A stretch of 64,000 nt of DNA. Origin: a virus. The translations under genes were made by a program, and so were the position numbers. Shown piece after piece: positions 47,996 to 57,790 of this stretch. Below the pieces are notes generated by a model. That model had not been told where the DNA came from, made no database searches, and worked only from the letters and a program-made list of their open reading frames with translations. Position 1 is the first letter of the stretch, and the number at the start of each line of letters is the position of its first letter. The stretch is taken from positions 62,001 to 126,000 of the IMG/VR virus record IMGVR_UViG_3300034082_004296; one strand, given 5' to 3'.

Positions 47996-50900
47996 ATGAA
48001 TGTTCAAAATTTAAACTTTTTTGATAAGTTTGGAAAGAACCTAAACTTTCTGTACGATAACATAGACTCAGTATGGAGAGGTAAGATCTTTTTTAAAAAT
48101 ATCTCGATCTATCTTTTTGATAACGAGAACCTCTTTATACTAGAGGAAGTATCAGCAAACGTCTATAAGTTTCCTACCCTTGCTCAAGGCCAATCTCTAA
48201 AGTTTGTTTGGCAAGACTCTAAGAATAGCGACGAGATGTTTCTGTATGACGTAGTTCGAGACACTACTCTACTTGAAAACTTTATTAACAAGATTGCATC
48301 ATCAACCATCTCTCACTCTGACTTTTCAAATAGTCCTGCTCCACTTGACCTTAAGATGCCATTACAGGTAAACCTTGCGTTTAGTCCAAACACTGAGATC
48401 GCATATGAGAGAAAGCTCTTAATTAATTTAATTGATGGATCTATTGAAACTACGATAGCAGAATTTGACATATATGGAGAGGGAATTGAGGAGGAGGAAA
48501 GATTTAAGACATGGGCCCAAAACTTTGGAATCCGGTTCCTAAGAGAGGATGCAAACATTCTTAAAGACTACGACATAAAGGAGGCATTTCCAGACATGGA
48601 TGCTCTAAATAAAGCAAGAAAACAGTTACTTGTTAACAAGGAGGAGATCTATCCATATATTGGTACTTATCGAGGACTAATTAACTTTATCAACATTCTA
48701 GGTTATCGCGATCTATTAAAAGTAAAGGAATACTGGCAGAATATTAACGCTAGCTCTGCATATTTTAATAAGCTAGCAATGGTTGATATCACTGACTATT
48801 TGGATGACGGTAAGATCCAGTCGCTAGATTTAGTTGACAAAAACAGCAACCTAAAATCAGGTAAGCAGTTTAAAAAGACTGAGTTTCTTGCCCTAGTCTA
48901 TGAATTTACTAGGGTCACTGGAGAATTCGATGATGATGGGATTCCACTAATTGAGGAGACCACTGATTTTACAGTGGATGAAGTTTTCTATAAATTAAAC
49001 CTTCTTCAAAAAAAGCTAAAAACCGAGATACTGCCGATTAACGTTAAAATAAAAGACGTAATTGGAGAGTTTATCTACTTTCAAAAGCTAACTATAAACT
49101 ATTGGCCTGACTCTACGATAATCCGCGACTATCAAATTAACGAATCGGTTGAGATCGGGGTCTATCCTGGAAACAGCACAAACCTTGTGCTCAGGTCACT
49201 GGATCCCCTATATCGACAAGCTGATCCCAATGGAGCTGATTTTGGAGTAGTTCGATTTAATGACACAGCCAAAAATCCATTTGAGAACTTTCAATATTAT
49301 GCAAAGTCTGAGATTCCAGCAATCGTTGAGTACATTACTGAGTTTTATGATAACATTCGAGACCAGCGACTACCTGATCTTGGAGCTAGACTTAGCTGGG
49401 AATACGGTGACGATCCTCAACGTGTGATAGGAGCACCAATAGTACTTGTTGCAGACATAGACAAACTTACATTAAATGATGTTAAAGGGGTTAAGTTAGA
49501 GGACTTGGACGAGATTGCAGTAGGGCTAAGTGCTTATTGGACCCTTGAGAATATTGACTTTCGTAACTATTATGAGATCAAGTGGAAGATAACTAAACCC
49601 GGACCAAACCCATATAATTTTGAATATCGAGGTCGAATAGCTGATCTATATCAGCTTCCTCACTTTCTTCCATTTGCTGGAAAATATCGAATAACGATCG
49701 AGCTTTACGATTTTTGCGGAAACACTAGCGTGTTTTCAAAGTTTATCGAAGTCTCAGATCAAATGAAACCAGAAATAATTGCTTTTTCAAGAATAGAGGA
49801 CAAGTTCGAATATTCTATCAAAAACTTAAGCAATGTTCAACTAAGAGATTTTGGCTCGTCTCCAATCTATTATCCAAAAATTAATGTTCTAGATAATGAA
49901 GACACTGCAGTTAAAATCGATCTTTATAAGAACTTAACTGAATGGGGATCATTTTTCATGAACCGGTATGGTATGGGTCAAAACATATACGATGTTGACA
50001 TATACGATGTCGATACTGCAGCATATGTCGCATATAATGATCCCTTACAAAACCATCCTAGAAAAAGATATTGGGGTCTTGGAGAAAACGACACACCAAT
50101 CACTCTAAAAGATTTTAGAGATATTGAGATCGGCTCACTATATTGGATGCGATTAAATAGCTTTGTTCACGTTGATGATTTTGAAGCCGGTTTCTACTTC
50201 TATACACCAACGGCTGGTGACACAATACAAATTTCATTGTTTACCCCATATGTTATCCCAGCATTTACTAGCTTAGATAATCTATGCACTATCCTGAATG
50301 CCAGCATCGATCCAGCAATAAGCCTATTTACCTATTCTGTTTTAAACGGAACTGATATTCATGCACAAGCCAAATTCCTAAGTAAAGAATTATACCACAC
50401 AATATCGTATAGCGGCGCCACGATAACCGGTGATACTTACACGTATTTTACTCCTAAAAAAGTATTTTCAACCTCTCTTGTAAATCACTTAGTCGCAAAC
50501 TATCCAGCCTTTGAGGAAGAAAATCTATTTGTTTTTGCCAAGACGAGCGACGTTCTTTCGGGTAACATGCAAAATCCATCATTTTGGGTCGATGATTACT
50601 GGTATTTTGATAACAATCAGCAATATGGGTTCATACCTACAACAATTGACCAAAACGTGTTTAACCTTGGTGATATTAAACTTTTCAAGGACACGTTTAC
50701 TATTCCTGAAAACGGAATAGTCTTTTTTGTAGTTAATAACTTAGATGGAAAAAATGATTTTATCTGGTCGCTAACTAATACTGTTACTGGAGAAGAGATG
50801 ATGAGAGTAAAATCAGTTCCTTTCTTTATCTGGAAGTTTAAAGATATTGGAAATTTCTCACTTAGCGTGCGAGTGATAGATAATCGTGAAACAAATTACG

Positions 50901-51013
50901 AAAACTCAGTACAAAACTTTATTAGAGTTCTAAATAAGACCCAATATTCCTTTGAGATTGAGGATCGACTCAACGTTAGGAAAAACTACTTAATAAAGAA
51001 CTCTGTTGCTTAA
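47996..51013 (+). CDS. Large tail/baseplate protein, 1005 aa
   Basis: I do not recognise a single family. The N-terminal third contains a beta-rich region; IYPYIGTYRGLINFINILGY with DLLKVKEYWQNIN is a helical domain near residue 220. An Ig-like strand set (GKYRITIELYDFCGNTSVFS) is near 565, and the C-terminal domain (FSLSVRVIDNRETNYENSVQ) looks PKD/Ig-like. The size and position at the head of the structural block are compatible with a T4 gp7-type baseplate wedge protein (1032 aa), but similarity is not evident by eye. A late promoter precedes it and another overlaps the leader of the next gene. Confidence 0.8.
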   Translation: MNVQNLNFFDKFGKNLNFLYDNIDSVWRGKIFFKNISIYLFDNENLFILEEVSANVYKFPTLAQGQSLKFVWQDSKNSDEMFLYDVVRDTTLLENFINKIASSTISHSDFSNSPAPLDLKMPLQVNLAFSPNTEIAYERKLLINLIDGSIETTIAEFDIYGEGIEEEERFKTWAQNFGIRFLREDANILKDYDIKEAFPDMDALNKARKQLLVNKEEIYPYIGTYRGLINFINILGYRDLLKVKEYWQNINASSAYFNKLAMVDITDYLDDGKIQSLDLVDKNSNLKSGKQFKKTEFLALVYEFTRVTGEFDDDGIPLIEETTDFTVDEVFYKLNLLQKKLKTEILPINVKIKDVIGEFIYFQKLTINYWPDSTIIRDYQINESVEIGVYPGNSTNLVLRSLDPLYRQADPNGADFGVVRFNDTAKNPFENFQYYAKSEIPAIVEYITEFYDNIRDQRLPDLGARLSWEYGDDPQRVIGAPIVLVADIDKLTLNDVKGVKLEDLDEIAVGLSAYWTLENIDFRNYYEIKWKITKPGPNPYNFEYRGRIADLYQLPHFLPFAGKYRITIELYDFCGNTSVFSKFIEVSDQMKPEIIAFSRIEDKFEYSIKNLSNVQLRDFGSSPIYYPKINVLDNEDTAVKIDLYKNLTEWGSFFMNRYGMGQNIYDVDIYDVDTAAYVAYNDPLQNHPRKRYWGLGENDTPITLKDFRDIEIGSLYWMRLNSFVHVDDFEAGFYFYTPTAGDTIQISLFTPYVIPAFTSLDNLCTILNASIDPAISLFTYSVLNGTDIHAQAKFLSKELYHTISYSGATITGDTYTYFTPKKVFSTSLVNHLVANYPAFEEENLFVFAKTSDVLSGNMQNPSFWVDDYWYFDNNQQYGFIPTTIDQNVFNLGDIKLFKDTFTIPENGIVFFVVNNLDGKNDFIWSLTNTVTGEEMMRVKSVPFFIWKFKDIGNFSLSVRVIDNRETNYENSVQNFIRVLNKTQYSFEIEDRLNVRKNYLIKNSVA

Positions 51014-51014
51014 T

Positions 51015-51029
51015 AATAAATAACTAAAA
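51015..51029 (+). promoter_or_regulatory. Late promoter (ATAAATAACTAAA type)
   Basis: AATAAATAACTAAAA begins right after the stop of the 1005-aa gene, with 19 nt between its ATAAATAA core and the ATG at 51043. It probably drives the whole run of genes to the window end, as no further convincing copy is seen before genes at 52016, 54143, 57791 and 63234. Confidence 0.8.
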
Positions 51030-51042
51030 TAATTAATTAATT

Positions 51043-51996
51043 ATGCCTTTTACGCCGATTTCGTTACCGATTCAGCAGATGCTACTAACTAATTTTGTTA
51101 CGGACATTGCGACTATAACAAATGCTAATACTCTGCTTCTTCAAGCACAGCTTGAAGACTTAATAAATGACCTTGAAATCGATATTTCGAACAAGACAAT
51201 AGGCACCGATACCCCAATCAACTATTTAAAATCAGATACTGTTATTCTACAGGATACTGGTCTAATCTATCAGACAGGCTCACCGACTCCGACTATTATT
51301 GCAACACTAGCTAAAAACATAAGTAATGAGTCAGTTCTTACTGTAGATCATCTGGTCAATAATATCACAGCTGGATTTGATGTTGTTACTCTAAACGATT
51401 TGACAGTCAATACTTCAGCTATTTTTACAGGAACAGCTGATTTTAATGCTCCACTCACAATAAATTCTAGCGTAATCGAATCAAAAGAGAGCATTCAGGA
51501 AGATCTTCTTTGGACTGGGACACCTGCAACTCCAGCGGAAGCAACGATTACATTAAGTAACACTTCTAGACAGAACATATTTCTTACATTAAAGGCAAGC
51601 ACTGCACCTGACCCAACTCCAGTATATGATGGAGTCGGAACAATCAACTCAAACATCAATGAATTTAATGTAATCATTGATTTTGATGCAGTCAACCCAC
51701 CAGCCCAAAACACAAAATTCACCATTTATCTGATTGATATTATTGATTCAGTAGCATTAAACACGATAATTAGTCCAGCGGTCCAGGCAGCTGCAATTCC
51801 AATAAAGTTTCTTGCTGGTACCAACCTAAATACTACAAATGCAATCATATTGCACGATAACACTAGCTCAGTAGGAGTTGCAGATACTACTTTTATTAAT
51901 CAGTATGGAACTAGTGTTACGTTTAACTATATAATTGATGTAAATAATGACGACCGCCTTCTTGCTACAAGCCTAGTTGGAACGTCAGTATTCTAA
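51043..51996 (+). CDS. Tail fibre/baseplate-like protein, 317 aa
   Basis: The family is unknown. A helical N-terminal part (MLLTNFVTDIATITNANTLL) leads into beta-rich repeats typical of fibre or neck proteins (DLTVNTSAIFTGTADFNAPL, ATITLSNTSRQNIFLTLKAS) and a C-terminal strand-rich domain ending VTFNYIIDVNNDDRLLATSL. Rich in Thr, Asn, Ile; few cysteines or charges. It is the second gene of the right-hand structural block. Confidence 0.78.
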   Translation: MPFTPISLPIQQMLLTNFVTDIATITNANTLLLQAQLEDLINDLEIDISNKTIGTDTPINYLKSDTVILQDTGLIYQTGSPTPTIIATLAKNISNESVLTVDHLVNNITAGFDVVTLNDLTVNTSAIFTGTADFNAPLTINSSVIESKESIQEDLLWTGTPATPAEATITLSNTSRQNIFLTLKASTAPDPTPVYDGVGTINSNINEFNVIIDFDAVNPPAQNTKFTIYLIDIIDSVALNTIISPAVQAAAIPIKFLAGTNLNTTNAIILHDNTSSVGVADTTFINQYGTSVTFNYIIDVNNDDRLLATSLVGTSVF

Positions 51997-52015
51997 TAAA
52001 AAAAGAAAAAATTAA

Positions 52016-54133
52016 ATGGCAGTAACTCCTTTAATTAAGCCAGTTCAGGACAAGAAGGGGATATTTTATAACTTTCAAAGTGCTCTTGAAGACATAAATA
52101 TCACGCTTGCAAATAGCGAAAATGCTGTTCGTTTTTCAAAGTTTGCACTACTTAGAATACCAGAGATAGGTACACCAAATACCCTAGCAACTGATAACAA
52201 AATACAGTTTGCCGCAGCTGGTGAGTCTCCGATAATTGAAGGACTTAATCCAGACAATAACGTTAATTTAGCTGAGAGCTTTCAAAACTATGCACTAAAC
52301 TTAGAATCGTTATTATTAAGTAGACCAACATATAAAAAGAATGAACGACTAACTGTATCTGAAAGAGTCTTTTGGAAGTGGTTAAAGGAACTAGGATCAA
52401 TCAGGTTTCAGGATGCAAATGCTCTTGAAAAAAACACAGCAAACCTACCAGTAGATCCAGTAGATCACACCGAATATCGATTTGTAGAAAAACCCGAAAC
52501 AAATTCTACCTATAATCGGGTAGTAAAATATATTGGTGATATCGATGTCGTAAACACTCTTTCTTCTAGCGAAAACTCATACACCGAAGTTTATATTCAC
52601 GTTCCTACCAATGTAGGAACCACTCCACATGTACTATTTAAGTCAGTAAAGGACGATAATTATAAACCTGGAATGACGATTGCAAATACTCTAGCTGCAC
52701 CGTTAGACATTGAATATCTTTCAGGTAGAAAATATAATGAGACCCATCCATTTGGACTTTCACTAAAGGCCTTTTATGACTTAGACGATGCTAGTGTAAC
52801 TGCCCAAATAAAAAACACACTGGCTGGTGCATACTCTCCAGGTAACTGGTTTACGGGAACAATAAACAATTCATACTATACTGACAATAATGGTTCTAAT
52901 CAATATTATGTTGCATCAGATCAGTTTATCAAAAAGACATTCGGTCCAACCATCGTTGAATATCAGCGATCTACCTTGGATGGAATCTCTATAGATTTTG
53001 ACTTAGCTAACTATAAACTCGCTAGCGAAAACCCGGAAATCAAAGTTTTTTCTCAATTCAATGATTACGTAGCTAATCGTGATTTTGAATTTAATGCGGT
53101 CCTAGTATATTATGATACGTATGATCCAAACAATTTAGATTCTACTGGAAATCCAATCGATTTTAGAACAAACCTATACGGTGTCCTATTTTTAGACAAA
53201 GTTCAACAAAGCGGTCTAGAATTTGCGATTCCTCCAATAAGTAAGTATAAACCAGATCCAATAAGTAAGACCAACGGTAATGCTTTTTCATTTAAGTTAA
53301 ACCTTAAGTTGGATACTTCTATCGAGGACGCAAAAGTTGAAAAATCAATAAACGATTACTCAACCTTTTCTCTAGAGCTATTTACTGATGTTTTAACCAA
53401 GTTCACCCAGCTCCAGACAAGCTTTTCGAATAAATTAATTGAACTAGAGGCTTTACAGCAACAAGTAAATTCAATTAAAGACTTATTAGTTAACTCTATT
53501 GACTCTAGCGAAATCCTAACTAGGGTTTCCAATTTAGAGACTTCTCTTATTGCAAATCAAGCGATTTTTAGCAATACTGGTGAACTTGTTGCAATGATCG
53601 ATAACACTAATTCTAAAATCAATTCAATCATTGCTGGTGATACTAACATCGTCGTATCATACGATTTAGATGGAATCCGACCAGGTGAAGGAATTGTGAT
53701 CGACCGTAGTACACCAAATAGGGTAAGGGTGGTGAACACCAACCAACAATATAACATCGCAAACGGCTCTTTAACAAATATTGTAACGGGAAATACCCTA
53801 ACCTTAGGTACCTTTACTAATTATTTTGTCCATCAAAATGCAAGTACTCCTACCATACTAACTAATGATCTTTCTCTTTACATCAATGATACAGATATCA
53901 GATGGAAAAAAGGTCAAGTTCTTAGATTAGTCATAGAGGATGAAATCATTCCAGGGACATTTGATTTTAAAATATACACAGATGCTCTAAATAGAAATAA
54001 TACTGGTGTGTATGGTGTAGTAATCGGATTATTTAATGACCTAGATTTTACTCCATCATTAAACAAACCTATTTTTGACATCATCTGTTTAGACGATGCG
54101 ACCTTTACATTTAGAGTAGACAAAATAAGATAA
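52016..54133 (+). CDS. Structural (tail/fibre) protein with central coiled coil, 705 aa
   Basis: The N-terminal domain (VFWKWLKELGSIRFQDANAL and following) and the middle are beta-rich; near residues 460-530 there is a coiled coil (FSNKLIELEALQQQVNSIKD, LTRVSNLETSLIANQAIF) that would trimerise, followed by a C-terminal beta domain. This architecture is usual for trimeric fibre or baseplate proteins. Specific family not recognised. It lies 19 nt after the 317-aa gene, and the next gene starts 9 nt after its stop. Confidence 0.8.
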   Translation: MAVTPLIKPVQDKKGIFYNFQSALEDINITLANSENAVRFSKFALLRIPEIGTPNTLATDNKIQFAAAGESPIIEGLNPDNNVNLAESFQNYALNLESLLLSRPTYKKNERLTVSERVFWKWLKELGSIRFQDANALEKNTANLPVDPVDHTEYRFVEKPETNSTYNRVVKYIGDIDVVNTLSSSENSYTEVYIHVPTNVGTTPHVLFKSVKDDNYKPGMTIANTLAAPLDIEYLSGRKYNETHPFGLSLKAFYDLDDASVTAQIKNTLAGAYSPGNWFTGTINNSYYTDNNGSNQYYVASDQFIKKTFGPTIVEYQRSTLDGISIDFDLANYKLASENPEIKVFSQFNDYVANRDFEFNAVLVYYDTYDPNNLDSTGNPIDFRTNLYGVLFLDKVQQSGLEFAIPPISKYKPDPISKTNGNAFSFKLNLKLDTSIEDAKVEKSINDYSTFSLELFTDVLTKFTQLQTSFSNKLIELEALQQQVNSIKDLLVNSIDSSEILTRVSNLETSLIANQAIFSNTGELVAMIDNTNSKINSIIAGDTNIVVSYDLDGIRPGEGIVIDRSTPNRVRVVNTNQQYNIANGSLTNIVTGNTLTLGTFTNYFVHQNASTPTILTNDLSLYINDTDIRWKKGQVLRLVIEDEIIPGTFDFKIYTDALNRNNTGVYGVVIGLFNDLDFTPSLNKPIFDIICLDDATFTFRVDKIR

Positions 54134-54142
54134 CCTTAATAC

Positions 54143-57100
54143 ATGGAAACAAAACATACGCTATCTGACGTTTTAAAAAGACTTGTTGTTGACATAGACA
54201 ACATGAATCAATTTTTATTCAGCTTACAAAATATTCTAGAGTCAAGCTCAGAGAACGTCACTGTTTCTCAAACAAAGGTTGATGGGACTTCAACCAATAT
54301 CACGGTTCCTTCATTTGGATATCTAAAAGGTAAGATCGAAGACATCAACACAAAGTTTGATACCTTAATCTCAGCAAATAGCGATGTGATTGGAATAAAG
54401 TCTTCTAGTGGAGACCTTAGGAAATTTGAATTAAAAAAGACCTCACAACTAGTAAAAGACTTGGAGGCCGTTCAAAACTCAACCTTTACTGTTCCAAGTT
54501 CATTTAAAGTAAAGAATAACTGGTTTTTTGAATCATTCCTAAATCCTTTGCTCTATGTTAGCTTAGATGTATCTGCTATCTTAACTGATGATATTGATCA
54601 ATTCGTAGTCAAAAGAATCATAGTCAATTCAGTTAATAACGATGATGTTGCAACATTCTTTGACGATAACTATAAAGGACAGAACAACCTTTCTTATCCT
54701 AGCCTAGTTCAGGAGCTTAACGATAATGGTATTGACTTTTTTGAAGACGATAATATCGTTGACATGGAAGTATCAGTAAATAGATATCAAGGATCCTTTG
54801 ATGTAGTTAAGATATTGGAGGAGACTGGAAACCAGACTCTAACAAGCGGAGCAACCGTTTCAACATTACGTCGTCGATATAAGTTAAGTACTCTAGTCTA
54901 TACTGACATATTGTCTGGAATACAAAATAGCAAATCTCTAGCTGAGGGTGACGTTTTACTAACTGCAAACGATACTGAATACCGAGTAATCTCAATAAAT
55001 TCTACGGATACTGAGGTCGTGCTCGAGAGAATATTTGGAAACGATCCTATCACAATAGGTGCAGATATTCTTAAGTTGAAGCCAGTTCCATATCGTCGAC
55101 CTGAATTACAAGTAAATGTAGGTTTTAATGAAAGAGAAGTGATCTTTATTAAACCTGTAAGCAAGGCTAAAAACCTAACAATTAATGATTTTTCTAAAGG
55201 GCTTGCTCTATATACAAATGAGTTGACAATTCCTTTGCAAGACGAGTCCACTACGACCCTCGCCGATTACTATAACAACTTTGTATCTGATTTTGGACTG
55301 ATTCTCTTGAATCTAGCAAAAGAAAAGACATTACCGTCGATCTTAGCTATAACGCCAGATGCGCCAGCCCTAGACGAGACCAGTTTTAAAGTATATCAAA
55401 TAGATCAGCATATCCAAGATGATAATAGCATAACTGAATTAAACAATAACGTAAAGGAAAAAGCCGCTCTTCAGCAAGAGGTTGAGGAACTTAACAAGAA
55501 GATTGACTCGATTAAATCGAGCATCACAACTATTTCCAAGACACCAAAGGAGGCAAAGCGTTTACAAAACAAGTTGACTGAATCTCTTACTGCTCGGAAC
55601 GAAAAAACAGCCGCTCTTTCTTCTATTGTCACTAACATTACAACTCAACTCTCTACGACCCCACAGTTTGTTACCAATAAAAAATATGAAGTTCGAGGAT
55701 TTTGGCAAATACCTAATCCTAAATTAGATAAGTATGGAACTCAAAACGTAGTCCAGTTTAAATACCGTTATCGATACTTAAGTCTTACTGGAACTCAACC
55801 GAACGCTCAACAACAATCATTCGTTGATGTTGATGGAGCAACCAAGACGGCGACCTTTTCTCCATGGACTGAGGTGTTAACTAAACCTAGACAAAAGGTA
55901 TTGGATGAGACTACTGGTCTTTATGTTTGGGCCGAAGAGACTCTTACTGATTCAGAAGTAGTAAACACAAATCAATTAAACATAGCGATTAGAAAAGGAG
56001 AATTAGTTGAGATTCAAGTAAAATCTCTCTCTGAAGCAGGCTGGCCAACGAATGCTGCTGAATCAGTATGGTCAAACGTAATTCAAGTAAAATTTCCAGA
56101 CAATATTCAATCTCAAGAAGAGGGTGTAGTCATGTCTCAAAAAGCATTTACCGAAAAGGCTAGGCTTGATTTTGAAAACAGCCTAAACGCTAAGGGACTA
56201 GACAATCACCTAGCTAATCAGTTTACTTCAGGCGATAAGTTCTATGCTCACCTAGCAGAAGACATTTCTAGTGGGTTTTTTACAAATGAAGGAAACGTCA
56301 TTGACTTATATCAAAAATTAAAAAATCTACAGTCTACTCTAGATGCAATCCAACAATCAATTAACCTTGATCGTGGAGTAATCAAAGTAAGCGTCATCGA
56401 CTCAGAAGGAAACTCATTAGACGTTGCAAACGGAGACACAATTCAACTTTTTGCTGGATATTATAAGGACCTAATTAAGGATACTACTGGAGGAACTGTG
56501 ATCTATAATGAAGGTGCAATAATCACCAAACAGTATGCTATCTCTATTCAAAATACGTCAGCTACAAATCTTGAATTAATTTCCCTATTATTTGGAGGAA
56601 TAAATGAATTAGCTGAAGGGGTAGATCCAGTAACAGGTATATCTGTTCCCACTGATCCGTTAGCATATCCTACTTCAGATTATCACGTAAACCGGAGATA
56701 TGATATTGTTCCGATTGGTGTCAATTCAAATCCAGTTCCTCTAATTTCTAACTTTAAACAAAAAGCTAGTACACAATCGGCTCAAGTAAAGAGCCAATTT
56801 ATTCACTCTAGAGTAAGAGAGTATGGATTGTCTGAAGAGATTTATTCTCCTAGCGTTCCTGCAACAACATACGCTGGAGCTACCTATTATACACAAGCAT
56901 ATGTCTATGATGGCAGAACAGTCGGCACTACACAATATGTTCCAGCAAACTGGGGACACTACTTACCGTTCAATCCTCAGTTATTAATTCCTGGAACAGC
57001 AACTGATTCTAGAATTTGGAATGGAACGACTAATGCATCGTCAATCGCGAATGGCTCTGGATACCTTACTGAATTCTGTATCAGTAAAGATCATCCTCAT

Positions 57101-57769
57101 CTTACTACATTGGGTCCATCATTCAATTCAGTCTATTCAGTTACTACATTGGCTGAAGCATTTCGACCAGACTTTAATGCCGTTGCACCAATCACAGCAG
57201 CAGACTTTCAAAAATACTTACCGTTTGCTCACTCACTTCACTTTGAGACTTCTGTCTCAGAAGTAACTAATGCATATAGTATTGAATATTATAAGCAGGC
57301 AAGTCGAATCACTCCTTTGACTCCATCTAATAACACAACATCGGCTGGTAAGAACGATAGTCACTATCCAATTAAGTTAGGTTTTGTGAAAGATGACGAA
57401 TATCTAATAGGAAAATATACATGCGGTTCATACCTTTATCTATATCCTACTACATATGAATCAGTATCTGTCGAAGGAAACTTCCCAGCGCGATCAGTTA
57501 AGTCTGTCACATTTGGTCCAGAGAATGCATTAAATATCCCAGTATTGTTTCAGTTCAGAGCATCTGATAGGTTGGGATATATTGGAGGATATCGAAGAAC
57601 CGGAGACGCTTTAACTAATATAAAATATTCAAAGAAGCTAGGCATTGATATTATCTTAAAAGATGATGCACCTTTCTCGTTTGATTTACAAGTAAGCGCA
57701 CAATATGCTAAAGAGACTACTCTAGATGCACCATTGGTTCAAAGTAAAGGAAAAGTTTCAAGTTTCTAA
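54143..57769 (+). CDS. Large structural protein with coiled coil and FN3-like domain, 1208 aa
   Basis: Residues about 430-500 form a coiled coil (NNVKEKAALQQEVEELNKKI, ITTISKTPKEAKRLQNKLTE). After it, an FN3-like domain (about 515-655) is suggested by KKYEVRGFWQIPNPKLDKYG, VQFKYRYRYLSLTGTQPNAQ and the closing strand VEIQVKSLSEAGWPTNAAES followed by VWSNVIQVKFP. A second coiled coil (LYQKLKNLQSTLDAIQQSIN) is near 735, and the C-terminus is beta-rich (about 750-1208). Its position and architecture suggest a baseplate or long tail fibre protein. The family was not recognised. Confidence 0.8.
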   Translation: METKHTLSDVLKRLVVDIDNMNQFLFSLQNILESSSENVTVSQTKVDGTSTNITVPSFGYLKGKIEDINTKFDTLISANSDVIGIKSSSGDLRKFELKKTSQLVKDLEAVQNSTFTVPSSFKVKNNWFFESFLNPLLYVSLDVSAILTDDIDQFVVKRIIVNSVNNDDVATFFDDNYKGQNNLSYPSLVQELNDNGIDFFEDDNIVDMEVSVNRYQGSFDVVKILEETGNQTLTSGATVSTLRRRYKLSTLVYTDILSGIQNSKSLAEGDVLLTANDTEYRVISINSTDTEVVLERIFGNDPITIGADILKLKPVPYRRPELQVNVGFNEREVIFIKPVSKAKNLTINDFSKGLALYTNELTIPLQDESTTTLADYYNNFVSDFGLILLNLAKEKTLPSILAITPDAPALDETSFKVYQIDQHIQDDNSITELNNNVKEKAALQQEVEELNKKIDSIKSSITTISKTPKEAKRLQNKLTESLTARNEKTAALSSIVTNITTQLSTTPQFVTNKKYEVRGFWQIPNPKLDKYGTQNVVQFKYRYRYLSLTGTQPNAQQQSFVDVDGATKTATFSPWTEVLTKPRQKVLDETTGLYVWAEETLTDSEVVNTNQLNIAIRKGELVEIQVKSLSEAGWPTNAAESVWSNVIQVKFPDNIQSQEEGVVMSQKAFTEKARLDFENSLNAKGLDNHLANQFTSGDKFYAHLAEDISSGFFTNEGNVIDLYQKLKNLQSTLDAIQQSINLDRGVIKVSVIDSEGNSLDVANGDTIQLFAGYYKDLIKDTTGGTVIYNEGAIITKQYAISIQNTSATNLELISLLFGGINELAEGVDPVTGISVPTDPLAYPTSDYHVNRRYDIVPIGVNSNPVPLISNFKQKASTQSAQVKSQFIHSRVREYGLSEEIYSPSVPATTYAGATYYTQAYVYDGRTVGTTQYVPANWGHYLPFNPQLLIPGTATDSRIWNGTTNASSIANGSGYLTEFCISKDHPHLTTLGPSFNSVYSVTTLAEAFRPDFNAVAPITAADFQKYLPFAHSLHFETSVSEVTNAYSIEYYKQASRITPLTPSNNTTSAGKNDSHYPIKLGFVKDDEYLIGKYTCGSYLYLYPTTYESVSVEGNFPARSVKSVTFGPENALNIPVLFQFRASDRLGYIGGYRRTGDALTNIKYSKKLGIDIILKDDAPFSFDLQVSAQYAKETTLDAPLVQSKGKVSSF

Positions 57770-57790
57770 AAAAAATGAACGTACATCAAT

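Noticed and set aside
47996-51013. Firm assignment of the 1005-aa protein to T4 gp7
   Set aside because: Length and location fit, but I could not see sequence features that identify gp7.
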